Source of the DNA: Aeromicrobium camelliae
GTDB taxonomy: Bacteria; Actinomycetota; Actinomycetes; Propionibacteriales; Nocardioidaceae
Direction: 5' to 3'
DNA length: 64,000 nucleotides
NCBI RefSeq assembly: GCF_003850045.1
Contig: NZ_RQJX01000005.1
Location: 1-64,000 of the forward strand
The position numbers and the translations under genes are program-made. The notes beneath the pieces were generated by a model. The model did not search any database. It was not told the DNA's origin and was given only the letters and a program-made list of their open reading frames with translations. The number at the start of each line of letters is the position of its first letter. Positions within the stretch are counted from its first letter, which is position 1. Below, in pieces: positions 9,451 to 19,003 of the stretch.

Positions 9451-10734
9451 TCAGGCTCCGAGCACGCGCGCGAGGTAGGGGTTGGTGAAGCGGCGGTCCG
9501 GATCGGCGGCGTCGCGGACGGCGCGGAAGTCCTCGAAGCGCGGGTACAGGCGCGCGAAGTAGTCGGCGTCGAGCGTATGCAGCTTGCCCCAGTGCGGCCG
9601 ACCCTCATGCGCGACGAAGATGTCCTGCGCCGCGGCGAAGTACCGCTGGAAGTCGACGCGGTGGTACTGGTGCACGGCGACGTAGACGTTGTCGCGCTCG
9701 TGCCCCGTGGAGAGCCAGACGTCGTCCGCCGCCGTGAACCGCACCTCGATCGGGAAGCCGACGAACTCGTCTCGTCGACCGAACCACCGCTGCAACTCTC
9801 TGATGACGTCCGCGGCGGCCGCCCGCGGCATCGCGAACTCCGACTCTCGAAACCGCACGTCACGCGGCGAGACGAACACGGCGTACGAATGGTCGATGTA
9901 CTCGCGCGCCCCGAGCGTCGAGCCGGAGATCGCGTTCAGCCGCGGGATCAGCGCGGGACGGGCGGCCGACAACCGGTTGACCCGCTCGTAGACGGTGTTG
10001 GAGAGAAACCGATCGTCGAGCCACGAACGCCAGCGGGGCAGCGGCGCGCGCTCCGTCCCCTCCGGCACCCGGTTGTTGCGCTTCGTGAGCGCTTTCTCGG
10101 TGTGCGGGAACCAGTAGAACTCGAAGTGGTCGTTGCCGTCGACGAGATCGTCGAGACCGGCGAGCACCTCCGGCAGCGGCATCGGCGCCTCGCGCGCGCG
10201 CAACAGGAACGCGGGCACACACTGCAGGGTGACCTCGGTGACGATGCCGAGCGCCCCCAGCCCGACCCGTGCGGCGCCGAACCACGGGTGCGCCTCGTTG
10301 ATCTCGACGACCGAGCCGTCGCCGATGACGAGCTGAACGCCCACGACCGCGGCTGCGATGCCGTGCAAGCGTCCGCCGGTGCCGTGGGTGCCGGTCGAGA
10401 TCGCGCCGGCGACCGACTGCGGGTCGACGTCGCCGAGGTTGGGCAGGGCGAGCCCGAGCCGCTGCAGGTGCGGGTTCAGCTCGCGCAGCGAGATCCCCGC
10501 CTGCACCCGCACGCGCCCGGTCGCCGGGTCGTGGTGCAGTACGCGGTTCATCCGGTCGAGCCGCAGCTGCACGCCTTCAGTCGCGGCGATGGGCGTGAAC
10601 GAGTGGCTCGCGCCGACGGCCTTCACCGTCGGGTGGGACCGCACGAGGGTGGCGACCTCCTCTGTGCTCGCCGGGTGCGCGACGAGCGCCGGGGTGGCGG
10701 TGACGTTGCCGCCCCAGTTGGTCCACGTGATCAT
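9451..10734 (-). CDS. FAD-dependent D-arabinono-1,4-lactone oxidase-type enzyme
   Basis: 427 residues of the vanillyl-alcohol-oxidase superfamily, in the aldonolactone oxidase / alditol oxidase branch. The FAD-binding domain carries VGASHSFTPIA near residue 40; His44 is in the position that covalently binds FAD in many relatives. DVDPQSVAGAISTGTHGTG follows near residue 105. The C-terminal part has the HWGKLHTL motif of ALO enzymes. It would oxidise a sugar lactone or alditol with oxygen; the substrate is not determinable. The ATG at 10734 overlaps the stop of the upstream gene by 4 bp, so translation is coupled. The two genes are often neighbours in actinobacteria. Confidence 0.88.
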   Translation of the reverse strand: MITWTNWGGNVTATPALVAHPASTEEVATLVRSHPTVKAVGASHSFTPIAATEGVQLRLDRMNRVLHHDPATGRVRVQAGISLRELNPHLQRLGLALPNLGDVDPQSVAGAISTGTHGTGGRLHGIAAAVVGVQLVIGDGSVVEINEAHPWFGAARVGLGALGIVTEVTLQCVPAFLLRAREAPMPLPEVLAGLDDLVDGNDHFEFYWFPHTEKALTKRNNRVPEGTERAPLPRWRSWLDDRFLSNTVYERVNRLSAARPALIPRLNAISGSTLGAREYIDHSYAVFVSPRDVRFRESEFAMPRAAAADVIRELQRWFGRRDEFVGFPIEVRFTAADDVWLSTGHERDNVYVAVHQYHRVDFQRYFAAAQDIFVAHEGRPHWGKLHTLDADYFARLYPRFEDFRAVRDAADPDRRFTNPYLARVLGA

Positions 10735-11891
10735 CCGAAGTTCTTTCCCTCGCCCCGATACGTGGGGGTGCGCACGATGTGACCGCCCGAGGTGACGACG
10801 GCGACCTCGTCGAAGCGTTCACACATCTCGCCTGCTTTGGCGTGCCGGAAGACGACCCGATCGCCGATCGCGAGCCGGCGTGCCGCTGATCCCTGCACCG
10901 GGGTCTGCACCTCGCCCGCTCCCTCGGTGCCGAGCAGTGAGAGCCCCTCGGGCCACACCGGCGTCGGCACGCGCGATTCACCGGCCTGCCCGGAGGCGAT
11001 GTAGCCGCCGGAGAAACAGGTTGCGATGTCGCGAGTGGGTTTGCGCACCACGGACAGCGCGAAGAACGCCGCCGGTCGGGAGGTGAACGCGCGGTACCCG
11101 TCGAAGAGGGTGGGGGAGAACAGTCCGGAGCCGGCGGTGAGCTCGGTGACGGACGGGTCGGTGCCGGTGACGTGCAAGCTGCCGGTGCCGCCGGCGTTGA
11201 CCAGCCGAAGATCGGTGAGGTTCCCGACCGCCTTGACGATGCGCTTGCGGCGACGCTGCAGCTCGGCGTGCGAGCGGCGCTTGACGGTGCGGACCGCGAG
11301 CGAGGAGTCCGGCAGCCCGGCGATCTGGGCGTCGTAGAACATGAGGCCCACCAGGTCGAAGCCCGGACGCTCGACGATCGCCTGCGCCAGCTTCTTGACC
11401 TCGCGTTTCGTGTGCACAGGGGACCGCCGGACGCCGAGATGCGCTCCGGCCACGCGCCAGGACGCGTCGACGTCGATGGCGACCTTGATGGGCGGGTGAC
11501 CGGCTCCGAGGACGTGATCGATGTAGTCGATGCCGTCGATCGAGTCGATCATCACGGTGATGGCGGCGAGCCGGTGGTCCTTGGCCGTGAGCTCGAGCAG
11601 CGCCTCACGGTGCACGGTCGGGTAGGCGAGGAGGATGTCGTCGACGCCTTGGTCGGCCAGCCACACGGACTCGGGCAGGGAGTACGTCATGACGCCGCGG
11701 AAGCCGTCGAGGGTCAAGGCGTTCTTGATGATCGAGCGGACCCGCACCGACTTCGTGGCCAACCGGATCGGCTTGCCGCCCGCGCGCGCGATCAGGTCGG
11801 CCGCGTTGGCCCACAGCGCCTCCTCGTCGACGATCGCGTAGGGCGGGTCGAGCGAGGCGGTGGCGCTGAGCAGCCGTTCGTAGTCGGGCAC
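10731..11891 (-). CDS. PLP-dependent amino acid deaminase/aldolase (alanine racemase N-terminal fold)
   Basis: 386 residues. The N-terminal barrel has the alanine racemase / D-threonine aldolase fold, with a lysine in RLATKSVRVRSI as the likely PLP anchor, and conserved stretches KVAIDVDASWRVAG and LRLVNAGGTGS. The C-terminal region (GEVQTP, GDRVVFRHAKAGE) resembles the D-serine dehydratase-like domain, where His in FRHAKAGE may bind a metal. The reaction is likely on a D-amino acid or hydroxy amino acid; I cannot name the substrate. I prefer the GTG at 11891 because GATACT lies 6 nt upstream; an ATG at 11930 would add 13 non-conserved residues. It is translationally coupled to the downstream oxidase. 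Confidence 0.82.
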   Translation of the reverse strand: MPDYERLLSATASLDPPYAIVDEEALWANAADLIARAGGKPIRLATKSVRVRSIIKNALTLDGFRGVMTYSLPESVWLADQGVDDILLAYPTVHREALLELTAKDHRLAAITVMIDSIDGIDYIDHVLGAGHPPIKVAIDVDASWRVAGAHLGVRRSPVHTKREVKKLAQAIVERPGFDLVGLMFYDAQIAGLPDSSLAVRTVKRRSHAELQRRRKRIVKAVGNLTDLRLVNAGGTGSLHVTGTDPSVTELTAGSGLFSPTLFDGYRAFTSRPAAFFALSVVRKPTRDIATCFSGGYIASGQAGESRVPTPVWPEGLSLLGTEGAGEVQTPVQGSAARRLAIGDRVVFRHAKAGEMCERFDEVAVVTSGGHIVRTPTYRGEGKNFG

Positions 11892-12021
11892 GCGCCCAGT
11901 ATCGCGCAGTCTGCGTGCCTCTCGTGGCACCTTTCCGACACGCCTCTGTGGGTCCGCGCCCTCGCTACGTGAGTGCGTGGCGGGGGCTGTGCCCTACGAT
12001 GGTCGGGCGGCTCGGCCGCAT

Positions 12022-12097
12022 GCCCCTGTAGCTCAGTTGGTAGAGCGCCTTACTTGTAATAAGGATGTCGCGGGTTCGAATCCTGTCGGGGGCTCCA
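12022..12097 (+). tRNA. tRNA-Thr (anticodon TGT)
   Basis: A complete 76-nt cloverleaf: acceptor GCCCCTG pairs with CGGGGGC, the D-arm is GCTC/GAGC, the anticodon stem is CCTTA/TAAGG around CTTGTAA, and the T-arm carries GTTCGAAT. Loop positions 34-36 read TGT, which decodes ACA threonine codons. The 3' CCA is encoded. No integrase or attachment-site duplication is visible nearby. Confidence 0.97.
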
Positions 12098-12105
12098 CGA
12101 CCGGC

Positions 12106-12567
12106 TCACTCGGTCAACGGCGCCCGGAAGAGGTGAAGATCGTCGCCCCGGGCCTCAGCGGTCTCGGCGAGCGACCACCCCAGCTTCGCGAAGAACTCGA
12201 ACCCTGCGGGATTCTCCACGTCGACGTAGGCCCGCCATGCGCGCGTCACAGGGTGGCCCGGCCACGCGGTGAACGCCCGGACCGTCGCAGAGGCCCACCC
12301 TTCGCGTCGCCGTCCGGGGTCGACGGCGAGATCGGTGATGACGTGGTCGGGGTCGTCGCTCGTGCCCCAGACGCACCCGACGACCGCCACGGGTACGTCG
12401 CCGTCACACGCCACCAGTTCGACGCCGTCGTCTTCGCTGAGGACGTGGTGCAGCCATGCCTCGTCGATCGGTCCCAACTGCTCGTCGAGCTGCGGGTCGG
12501 CGTACCAGTCGCGCAGCCACGGCCAGTCCGCCTCCGAGAAGCGGCGCAGCGTCACCTCGCCCGCCAT
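12106..12567 (-). CDS. GNAT-family N-acetyltransferase
   Basis: 153 residues, the size of a single GNAT domain. The acetyl-CoA pyrophosphate loop is seen as GRRREGWASATV (R/Q-x-x-G-x-A motif) after the ITDLAVDP strand, and the C-terminal VENPAGFEFFAKLGW motif closes the fold. The start TLRRFSEADW is typical. It transfers an acetyl group to an unknown small molecule or protein amine. The ATG at 12567 shares one base with the stop of the upstream HNH gene, which suggests coupled translation although the functions look unrelated. Confidence 0.88.
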   Translation of the reverse strand: MAGEVTLRRFSEADWPWLRDWYADPQLDEQLGPIDEAWLHHVLSEDDGVELVACDGDVPVAVVGCVWGTSDDPDHVITDLAVDPGRRREGWASATVRAFTAWPGHPVTRAWRAYVDVENPAGFEFFAKLGWSLAETAEARGDDLHLFRAPLTE

Positions 12568-13244
12568 CAGCACCGCCGCAACTCGCGCCGCATCGCGTCG
12601 GCCTCCGCCTGGGTGACCCAGACGCCGTAAGTCGCCTTCACGTTCACGATCTTGCTCACGTACGTGCACCGGTAGGCGCGGTGGGGCGGCAGCCAGGTGG
12701 CGACGTCGGCATCGCTCTTCGCGCTGTTCGCGGCGCCGTCGACGGCCAGCAGGTTGATCGGGTCGTTGGCGAAGGCGATGCGCTTCTCGCGGCTCCATTG
12801 CTGCGCGCCCTTCTGCCAGGCGTCGGACAGCGGCACGAGGTGGTCGATCTGAACCTCGCTCGACGTGCGTTCGCCGCGCCGGAAGTCGATGCGTTCGCCG
12901 GTGTAGGGGTCGTCGAGCACGCCGGACATCACCCGGCACCCGCGGTCGTCGCCGAAGACGACCTCGGTGAGGTCGCGCCGCAGGATGTCGTTGCGGGTGT
13001 CGCAACCGTTGCGCCCGTACTCGACGTCGACGGCGTCGGTCCACGGTTCGCCGAACTGCTCGCGCGCGTAACCCGTCTTGGGCGCACGCCCCCTGACGTG
13101 CAGGCTGTCGACGAGCTCGGCGGAGGCACCAACGTCCGCGGCGGGCGCCGGCTCGGAGCGCGCGAGGATGTCGTCGCCGGTCCACCCGAGCACGACCGCG
13201 AGCAGCACCACGACACTCGCGATCCCTGTGAGAACCCGCTTCAT
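12567..13244 (-). CDS. Secreted HNH endonuclease-family protein
   Basis: 225 residues: an N-terminal membrane-spanning or signal segment (MKRVLTGIASVVVLLAVVLGW, cleavage site uncertain), then a DUF1524/HNH-type domain. Key features are NGCDTRNDILRRDL, the catalytic EVQIDHLVPLSDAWQKGA (Asp-His pair) and AFANDPINLLAV with the metal-binding Asn. Such proteins are widespread in actinobacteria and are predicted extracellular or wall-associated nucleases; a role in nutrient scavenging from DNA is guesswork. GGAAGG precedes the ATG at 13244. The 225-bp gap to lpd holds the lpd promoter only. Confidence 0.85.
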   Translation of the reverse strand: MKRVLTGIASVVVLLAVVLGWTGDDILARSEPAPAADVGASAELVDSLHVRGRAPKTGYAREQFGEPWTDAVDVEYGRNGCDTRNDILRRDLTEVVFGDDRGCRVMSGVLDDPYTGERIDFRRGERTSSEVQIDHLVPLSDAWQKGAQQWSREKRIAFANDPINLLAVDGAANSAKSDADVATWLPPHRAYRCTYVSKIVNVKATYGVWVTQAEADAMRRELRRC

Positions 13245-13433
13245 CACTGCCTTCCACTCGCTGCGGCGCCGCCCCGGACAGGGCACGGCACGAGCACAGT
13301 AGCCGTCGCGACCGACAGTCACGATCGCCCCCGGATCGACAGTCGGACGGGCATCCGCCCGCGGCTGTGCTCGCAGTGATTCCGCGCCCTCCGCCCCAGG
13401 GAAGCCGCCGCGAGCCGAATGCTCCTGCCTTGC

Positions 13434-13439
13434 TAGGTT
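13434..13439 (+). promoter_or_regulatory. Candidate -10 box of lpd
   Basis: TAGGTT lies 30 nt upstream of the lpd ATG, leaving a short 5' leader with a proper ribosome site AAGGGGAG (13459-13466). No clear -35 was identified. Confidence 0.35.
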
Positions 13440-13469
13440 GGAAGGCGACCAATCTTCGAAGGGGAGTCC

Positions 13470-14867
<1,398 letters not shown>

Positions 14868-14894
14868 TCCCCCGCGGCCGTAGCCGGCCGCAGC

Positions 14895-14947
14895 AACGGA
14901 CGGCGGGTCGTCGGCATCCCAGCGTGGATGCTCGGCGGTCCGCCGTT
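14895..14947 (+). terminator. Likely terminator after lpd
   Basis: A GC-rich imperfect palindrome: AACGG...GGCATCC (14895-14919 region) folds on GGATGC...CCGTT, with the GGCATCC/GGATGC core stem and outer AACGG/CCGTT arms. It is placed 28 nt after lpd; bulges make the exact fold uncertain. Confidence 0.45.
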
Positions 14948-15004
14948 CGTCGTCTCGAGTCGATCCGATAGCCCCGAGCCCGGGAGGGTGACGAGGAGCG
15001 GTGG

Positions 15005-15628
15005 ATGCGTGAACTCACGATGGCGGTCGACAAGCAGCGATCGTTGAGGAGACTGAATTTCTCGATCAGCTTCGCGCTGACGGGCTTGTTCGTCGTCCTC
15101 GGTCTGATGCAGCTGCTGATCGGCTCGCCGGCGGGGGTGATCTATCTGGCGGCCGCGCCGCTGATGGTGGCGCTGACCCTCGTGCTCGTGAAGCGCCAGG
15201 AGGCCCAATCGAGGGTGATCTTCGGCGACGGTTCCTATGAGGCGGCGGGGATGTTCCGCCGGCAACGCTTCGAGGTCGACGCCGTGGAACGCGTGATCAC
15301 CGTCAACTCCATGCCGTTCGGAGCGTTGGCACCGACGCACCATCTGATCGTCCTGGGGGCGACGAAGCGCCTCCTCCTGCTCGTCGGGTACATGTGGACG
15401 GTCGAGCAGTTGACCGAGCTGGCCAACGACCTCACCAGCCGCGGCGTTCCGCTCACAGCCATCCGCGTGCCCATCACCCCGGCACAGCTGCAGTCGCTCG
15501 ATTCCCGCACCCTCGAGTGGTGGCGCGCGCACCCGGTGCTGTTCGCCATCCTGCTCTCGGTTCTCGTGGTGATCGTCGTCGTCGGGGCCGGCATCGTCAT
15601 CGTGGCCGGATTCGTCCTCGCTACATGA
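15005..15628 (+). CDS. Uncharacterised membrane protein
   Basis: 207 residues, function not recognised. Two closely spaced transmembrane helices lie near residues 20-60 (FALTGLFVVLGLMQLLI, then VIYLAAAPLMVALTLVLV). A central soluble part of about 100 residues looks beta-rich and PH-domain-like (FGDGSYEAAGMFRRQRF, LIVLGATKRLLLLVGY). A last helix with a Val-rich core (VLFAILLSVLVVIVVVGAG) ends the protein. GAGGAG (14994-14999) supports the ATG at 15005. It has no evident operon partner: the next gene is convergent. Confidence 0.7.
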   Translation: MRELTMAVDKQRSLRRLNFSISFALTGLFVVLGLMQLLIGSPAGVIYLAAAPLMVALTLVLVKRQEAQSRVIFGDGSYEAAGMFRRQRFEVDAVERVITVNSMPFGALAPTHHLIVLGATKRLLLLVGYMWTVEQLTELANDLTSRGVPLTAIRVPITPAQLQSLDSRTLEWWRAHPVLFAILLSVLVVIVVVGAGIVIVAGFVLAT

Positions 15629-15640
15629 GCCGGCCGGGTC

Positions 15641-16396
15641 TCACGCGGACGTGAGCCGGCCCTCGAGCTCGGCGCGCGCGGTCACCAGCGATGGCCCGTA
15701 CCACGTCAGGGAGCGCCCCGAGCACAACACGGTCCGCGTCCGGGTGAACGACTCGGGTCCGTCGTCGGGGGTGAAGACATACGGCTCGTCCGGGAGCAGG
15801 ACGAGATCGATGTCCGTGCGATCGAGTTCGTCGAGCTCGACGTGCGGGTATCGCTCGGGGTGATGCGCGAAGACGTTCTCGAGGCCCAGCCGCGCCATGA
15901 CGTCACCGGTGAAGGTCGACGAGCCCACCACCATCCACGGATCGCGCCAGATCGCCATCGCGGCACGACCGCGGAACTCGCCCGGCGGCTCCGCCCACAC
16001 CTGCTCGGCCTCGACCAGCCAGTCCGGCACACCCCAGCCGAGCGCGGTGACGAACAGCCGGCGCATGGAGGCGAACGCCTCGTCCAGGGTCTCGATCTTG
16101 GTGACCCAGACCGGGATACCCTCCGCGCGCAGTCGCCGGACGTCGAGCTCGCGGTTCTCCTCCTGATTCGCCACGACGAGGTCCGGACGCAGCTCGGAGA
16201 TGAGGTCACGGTCGGGATTCTTGGTGCCGCGGACACGGGTGACGTCGAGACCGGGTGGCTGAGTGCACCAGTCCGTGGCTCCGACCAGCGCCTCCGGCCG
16301 GGTGGCGGCGAGGGCCTCCGTGAGCGACGGGACGAGACTCACCACGCGGCGTACGGGATGGCGGGTGATGAGCTCGGTTCCCAGATCGTCGCGCAT
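15641..16396 (-). CDS. BtuF-like helical-backbone metal receptor, cytoplasmic form
   Basis: 251 residues of the periplasmic-binding class III fold (cobalamin/siderophore/metal receptors). The start RRVVSLVPSLTEAL and the WCTQPPG, GTKNPDRDLISELRPDLVVANQEENR blocks are typical. There is no signal peptide or lipobox, so it is not the usual surface receptor; family members of this kind exist in actinobacteria without transporter genes, and their role is unknown. It directly follows a truncated ABC ATPase, but TAAGGT (16408-16403) lies 6 nt before its ATG, so it probably has its own leaderless promoter. Confidence 0.8.
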   Translation of the reverse strand: MRDDLGTELITRHPVRRVVSLVPSLTEALAATRPEALVGATDWCTQPPGLDVTRVRGTKNPDRDLISELRPDLVVANQEENRELDVRRLRAEGIPVWVTKIETLDEAFASMRRLFVTALGWGVPDWLVEAEQVWAEPPGEFRGRAAMAIWRDPWMVVGSSTFTGDVMARLGLENVFAHHPERYPHVELDELDRTDIDLVLLPDEPYVFTPDDGPESFTRTRTVLCSGRSLTWYGPSLVTARAELEGRLTSA

Positions 16397-16405
16397 ACGT
16401 CCACC

Positions 16406-16672
16406 TTAGGCGGGCCAGCTGGGAAGCGGCTGAGGAGCGACGACGGCCCCGGTCAGGAGGTCTGAGGGGTGATCGCCGTTCACGAGGACCGAGCCGCTGG
16501 TGGGTCGGCGCAGCGCGGCGAAGGTGGAGACGAGGGTGGATTTGCCCCAGCCGTTGCGGCCGAGAAGCCCGTAGATGCCGCCGGCGGCGAGGTCGAGCGT
16601 CACGCCGCGGAGGGCCTCGATGTCGTCGTAGCGAACGCCGAGATCGCGCGTCTGCACGAAGTAGCCGTTCAC
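16406..16672 (-). pseudogene. Truncated ABC transporter ATP-binding protein (88 aa)
   Basis: The first 88 residues of an ABC ATPase of the YtrB type: VRYDDIEALRGVTLDL, then Walker A GRNGWGKST near residue 38, Q-loop region APQPLPSWPA, and then a TAA stop. The signature motif, Walker B and switch His are all absent (normal length is 230-300), so it cannot hydrolyse ATP as a transporter subunit. Sequence downstream goes straight into the next gene's promoter and shows no remnant. It overlaps the GntR gene by 4 bp (ATGA), the standard arrangement of GntR-ABC operons, so a transporter was probably lost by deletion. Expression as a short protein remains possible. Confidence 0.8.
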
Positions 16673-17034
16673 GGGGTGTCCTTCCTGTGGCGGTCGATGT
16701 AGGCGGTGAGTTCGGCGGCGTCGATGCCGAGGATGTCCGCTTCGTGGACGAGCGGGTCGACCTTCTCGGCGAAGAAGTCCTGGCGTCGCTGCTCGCGCAG
16801 ACGGGCGCGCGCGCCCTCGGCGACGAACATGCCGACACCGCGTTGCTTGTAGAGCACGCCCTCGTCGACGAGCTGGCCGAAGGCCTTGGCGGCAGTCGCC
16901 GGGTTGATGCGGTACGTCGTGGCGTACTGCGTCGTGGACATGACCTGCTGGCCCTCCTCGAGCGCTCCGGCGAGCACGTCGTGTCGGATCTGGTCGGCGA
17001 TCTGGACGTAGATGGGATCACGGCCGTCGAACAC
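16669..17034 (-). CDS. GntR-family (YtrA subfamily) transcription regulator
   Basis: 121 residues: a winged helix-turn-helix (DPIYVQIADQIRHDVLAG, then MSTTQYATTYRINPATAAKAFGQLVDEGVLYKQRG) and a short C-terminal helical tail, as in the YtrA subfamily that controls small ABC operons. The start is decided by the ribosome site: GGGAGG at 17048-17043 stands 6 nt from the GTG at 17034 but overlaps the GTG at 17040. An autoregulatory operator lies just upstream. Its former partner, the ABC ATPase, is truncated, so it may now regulate only itself or the divergent menB region. Confidence 0.88.
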   Translation of the reverse strand: MFDGRDPIYVQIADQIRHDVLAGALEEGQQVMSTTQYATTYRINPATAAKAFGQLVDEGVLYKQRGVGMFVAEGARARLREQRRQDFFAEKVDPLVHEADILGIDAAELTAYIDRHRKDTP

Positions 17035-17059
17035 GCTCACCCTCCCGCCATTGTTAACT

Positions 17060-17105
17060 GGTTCGTTACTTGAGTAACGTACCATAGGACCAGGGTTGCG
17101 GTCAA
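17060..17105 (-). promoter_or_regulatory. Promoter and palindromic operator of the GntR gene
   Basis: CGTTACTTGAGTAACG (17064-17079) is a perfect 7+2+7 palindrome, extended by GGT/ACC to 17060-17083. On the minus strand TTGACC (17105-17100) and TACGTT (17081-17076), 18 nt apart, form a good -35/-10 pair, and the -10 lies inside the palindrome. YtrA-type regulators bind such sites and repress themselves; the binding here is inferred. The site is 66 nt from the divergent menB start. Confidence 0.65.
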
Positions 17106-17135
17106 GCCGACCGCGTACCGTCGCCTCGATCGTCT

Positions 17136-17141
17136 TAGGCT
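17136..17141 (+). promoter_or_regulatory. Leaderless -10 box of menB
   Basis: TAGGCT ends 7 nt before the menB ATG and there is no ribosome site, so the mRNA probably begins at the start codon. Confidence 0.5.
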
Positions 17142-17148
17142 GAGGCCC

Positions 17149-17982
17149 ATGAGCTCCGCCCCGATCGACTGGACCGCGTCCGGTGACTACGACGACATCC
17201 GTTACGAGACGACGAGCGACGGGATCGCCAAGATCACGATCTGCCGCCCTGAGGTGCACAACGCCTTCCGGCCGCAGACGATCATCGAGATCTCCGAGGC
17301 GCTCAACGTGGCCCGCGAGGACGAGCGGGTCGGGGCGATCATCCTCACCGGCGAGGGGGAGAAGGCGTTCTGCTCCGGCGGCGACCAGCGCGTGCGCGGA
17401 GACAGTGGCTACAAGACCGACGCGGGAGCCACCGGCCGGTTCCACGTCACCGACCTGCACGTGCAGATGCGCCGCACCCCCAAGCCGATCGTCGCGATGG
17501 TCGCCGGGTGGGCCATCGGCGGCGGCCACGTGCTGCACCTGGTGTGCGATCTGACGATCGCCGCGGACAACGCCCGCTTCGGCCAGGTCGGCCCGAAGGT
17601 CGGCTCGTTCGACGGCGGTTTCGGCGCCAGCATCCTCTCCGATCTCGTCGGCCCCAAGAAGGCCAAGGAGATCTGGTTCCTGTGCCGCCAGTACGACGCC
17701 TCCCAGGCGTTGGAGATGGGGCTCGTCAACACGGTCGTGCCGCTCGCCGAGCTCGAGGCCGAGACCGTGAAGTGGTGCCGCGAGATGCTGCAGCACTCGC
17801 CGTTCGCCCTGCGTCTGCTCAAGGCCAGCTTCCACGCCTCCGAGGACGGCTACGCGGGCCTGCAGCAGCTCGCCCACGACGCCAACCTCCTGTTCTACGG
17901 CAACGAGGAGGCCAAGGAGGGGCGCGAGGCCTTCAAGGAGAAGCGCCGCCCGGAGTTCGAGCGCTTCCCGCGCCGTCCGTAG
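17149..17982 (+). CDS. menB: 1,4-dihydroxy-2-naphthoyl-CoA synthase
   Basis: 277 residues of the crotonase fold, matching MenB closely: [10 protein letters not shown], then [16 protein letters not shown] near residue 80, [23 protein letters not shown] split over the oxyanion region, and [14 protein letters not shown] with the active-site Asp. The end, FERFPRRP, is the classic MenB C terminus. It closes the naphthoate ring from o-succinylbenzoyl-CoA in menaquinone synthesis. No other men genes are in the window. The ATG at 17149 is preceded by TAGGCT 7 nt upstream. Confidence 0.95.
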   Translation: MSSAPIDWTASGDYDDIRYETTSDGIAKITICRPEVHNAFRPQTIIEISEALNVAREDERVGAIILTGEGEKAFCSGGDQRVRGDSGYKTDAGATGRFHVTDLHVQMRRTPKPIVAMVAGWAIGGGHVLHLVCDLTIAADNARFGQVGPKVGSFDGGFGASILSDLVGPKKAKEIWFLCRQYDASQALEMGLVNTVVPLAELEAETVKWCREMLQHSPFALRLLKASFHASEDGYAGLQQLAHDANLLFYGNEEAKEGREAFKEKRRPEFERFPRRP

Positions 17983-18004
17983 TCGGGTCCTCGAGAAGGT
18001 ACGG

Positions 18005-18048
18005 AACCGGCCGTGTCCGCGCAGATCGCCGCGTGAGCACGGCCGGTT
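18005..18048 (+). terminator. Rho-independent terminator after menB
   Basis: AACCGGCCGTG (18005-18015) pairs perfectly with CACGGCCGGTT (18038-18048) and is followed by TT; 22-nt loop. Confidence 0.8.
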
Positions 18049-18133
18049 TTCGTCGGTCTCGCGGTGAACGGCGGGTGACCGGAGGGTGATACGCCTGATC
18101 AGTCAGCGAGACCGCTTTCGTACCATGGTCCCC

Positions 18134-19003
18134 ATGCGTTCCCCCCGTATCCTCGGCCTCTCGGCCGCCGCCAGCCTGCTCGTTCTCGCCTCGGCCTGCG
18201 CGCCGGCCGACGAGAACGACGCCGATTCCGCCAACGACGCCGCCGGAGACGGTCAGTGCTCGACCGACTCGCTGCCCCTCAAGAACGACGGCGTGCTCAC
18301 CATCGCGACCGACGATCCGGCCTTCGAGCCGTGGTTCGTCGACAACGACCCGAGCAACGGGGAGGGCTTCGAGAGCGCGGTCGCCTATGCCGTCGCCGAG
18401 GAGCTCGGCTTCGGCGAGGATGAGGTCGAGTGGGTCGTCGTGCCGTTCAACTCCTCGTACCAGCCCGGCGCGAAGGACTTCGACTTCGACATCAACCAGA
18501 TCTCGATCACCGAGGAGCGCAAGAACGCGGTCGACTTCTCCGAGCCGTACTATTCGGCCGCGCAGGCCATCATCACGCTCGAGGGCTCGCCGTTCGCCGA
18601 CGCCACCTCGCTGGAGGACTTCAAGGATGCGCGCCTCGGTGCCCAGATCGGCACGACGTCGCTGACCGCGATCGAGCAGATCGATCCGGCGACCGACCCG
18701 CTGGTGTACGACGACACCACCAAGGCCGCCCAGGCGCTGCAGAACGACCAGGTCGACGGCATCGTCGCGGACCTGCCCACCGCGTTCTACCTCACCGCCG
18801 CGGAGATCGACGGTTCCACGATCGCCGGCCAGTTCCAGCCCGAGACCGGCGAGTCCGAGGAGTTCGGCCTGCTGCTGGAGAAGGGCAGCAAGCTCACGCC
18901 GTGCCTGGACGCGGCGATCGAGTCGCTCCGTGAGGACGGCACGCTCGACGACATCGAGCAGCAGTGGCTCTCGGAGTCGGCGAACGTCCCCGAGCTGCAG
19001 TGA
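18134..19003 (+). CDS. Polar amino acid ABC transporter substrate-binding lipoprotein
   Basis: 289 residues. An N-terminal signal ends in a lipobox (LVLASAC, Cys about 21), so the protein is a membrane-anchored lipoprotein. The body is a family 3 solute-binding protein: VLTIATDDPAFEPWF, then ISITEERKNAVDFSEPYY (the conserved amino acid-binding signature), and IGTTSLTAIEQI. It delivers a polar amino acid or related compound to the permease next door. The start at 18134 is preferred over 18125 because TACCAT (18121-18126) is 7 nt upstream, fitting a leaderless transcript. First gene of a three-gene operon. Confidence 0.9.
   Translation: MRSPRILGLSAAASLLVLASACAPADENDADSANDAAGDGQCSTDSLPLKNDGVLTIATDDPAFEPWFVDNDPSNGEGFESAVAYAVAEELGFGEDEVEWVVVPFNSSYQPGAKDFDFDINQISITEERKNAVDFSEPYYSAAQAIITLEGSPFADATSLEDFKDARLGAQIGTTSLTAIEQIDPATDPLVYDDTTKAAQALQNDQVDGIVADLPTAFYLTAAEIDGSTIAGQFQPETGESEEFGLLLEKGSKLTPCLDAAIESLREDGTLDDIEQQWLSESANVPELQ

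Noticed and set aside
12022-12097. tRNA-Thr as an integration site of a genomic island
   Set aside because: There is no integrase, no repeated 3' tRNA end and no composition change in the neighbourhood.
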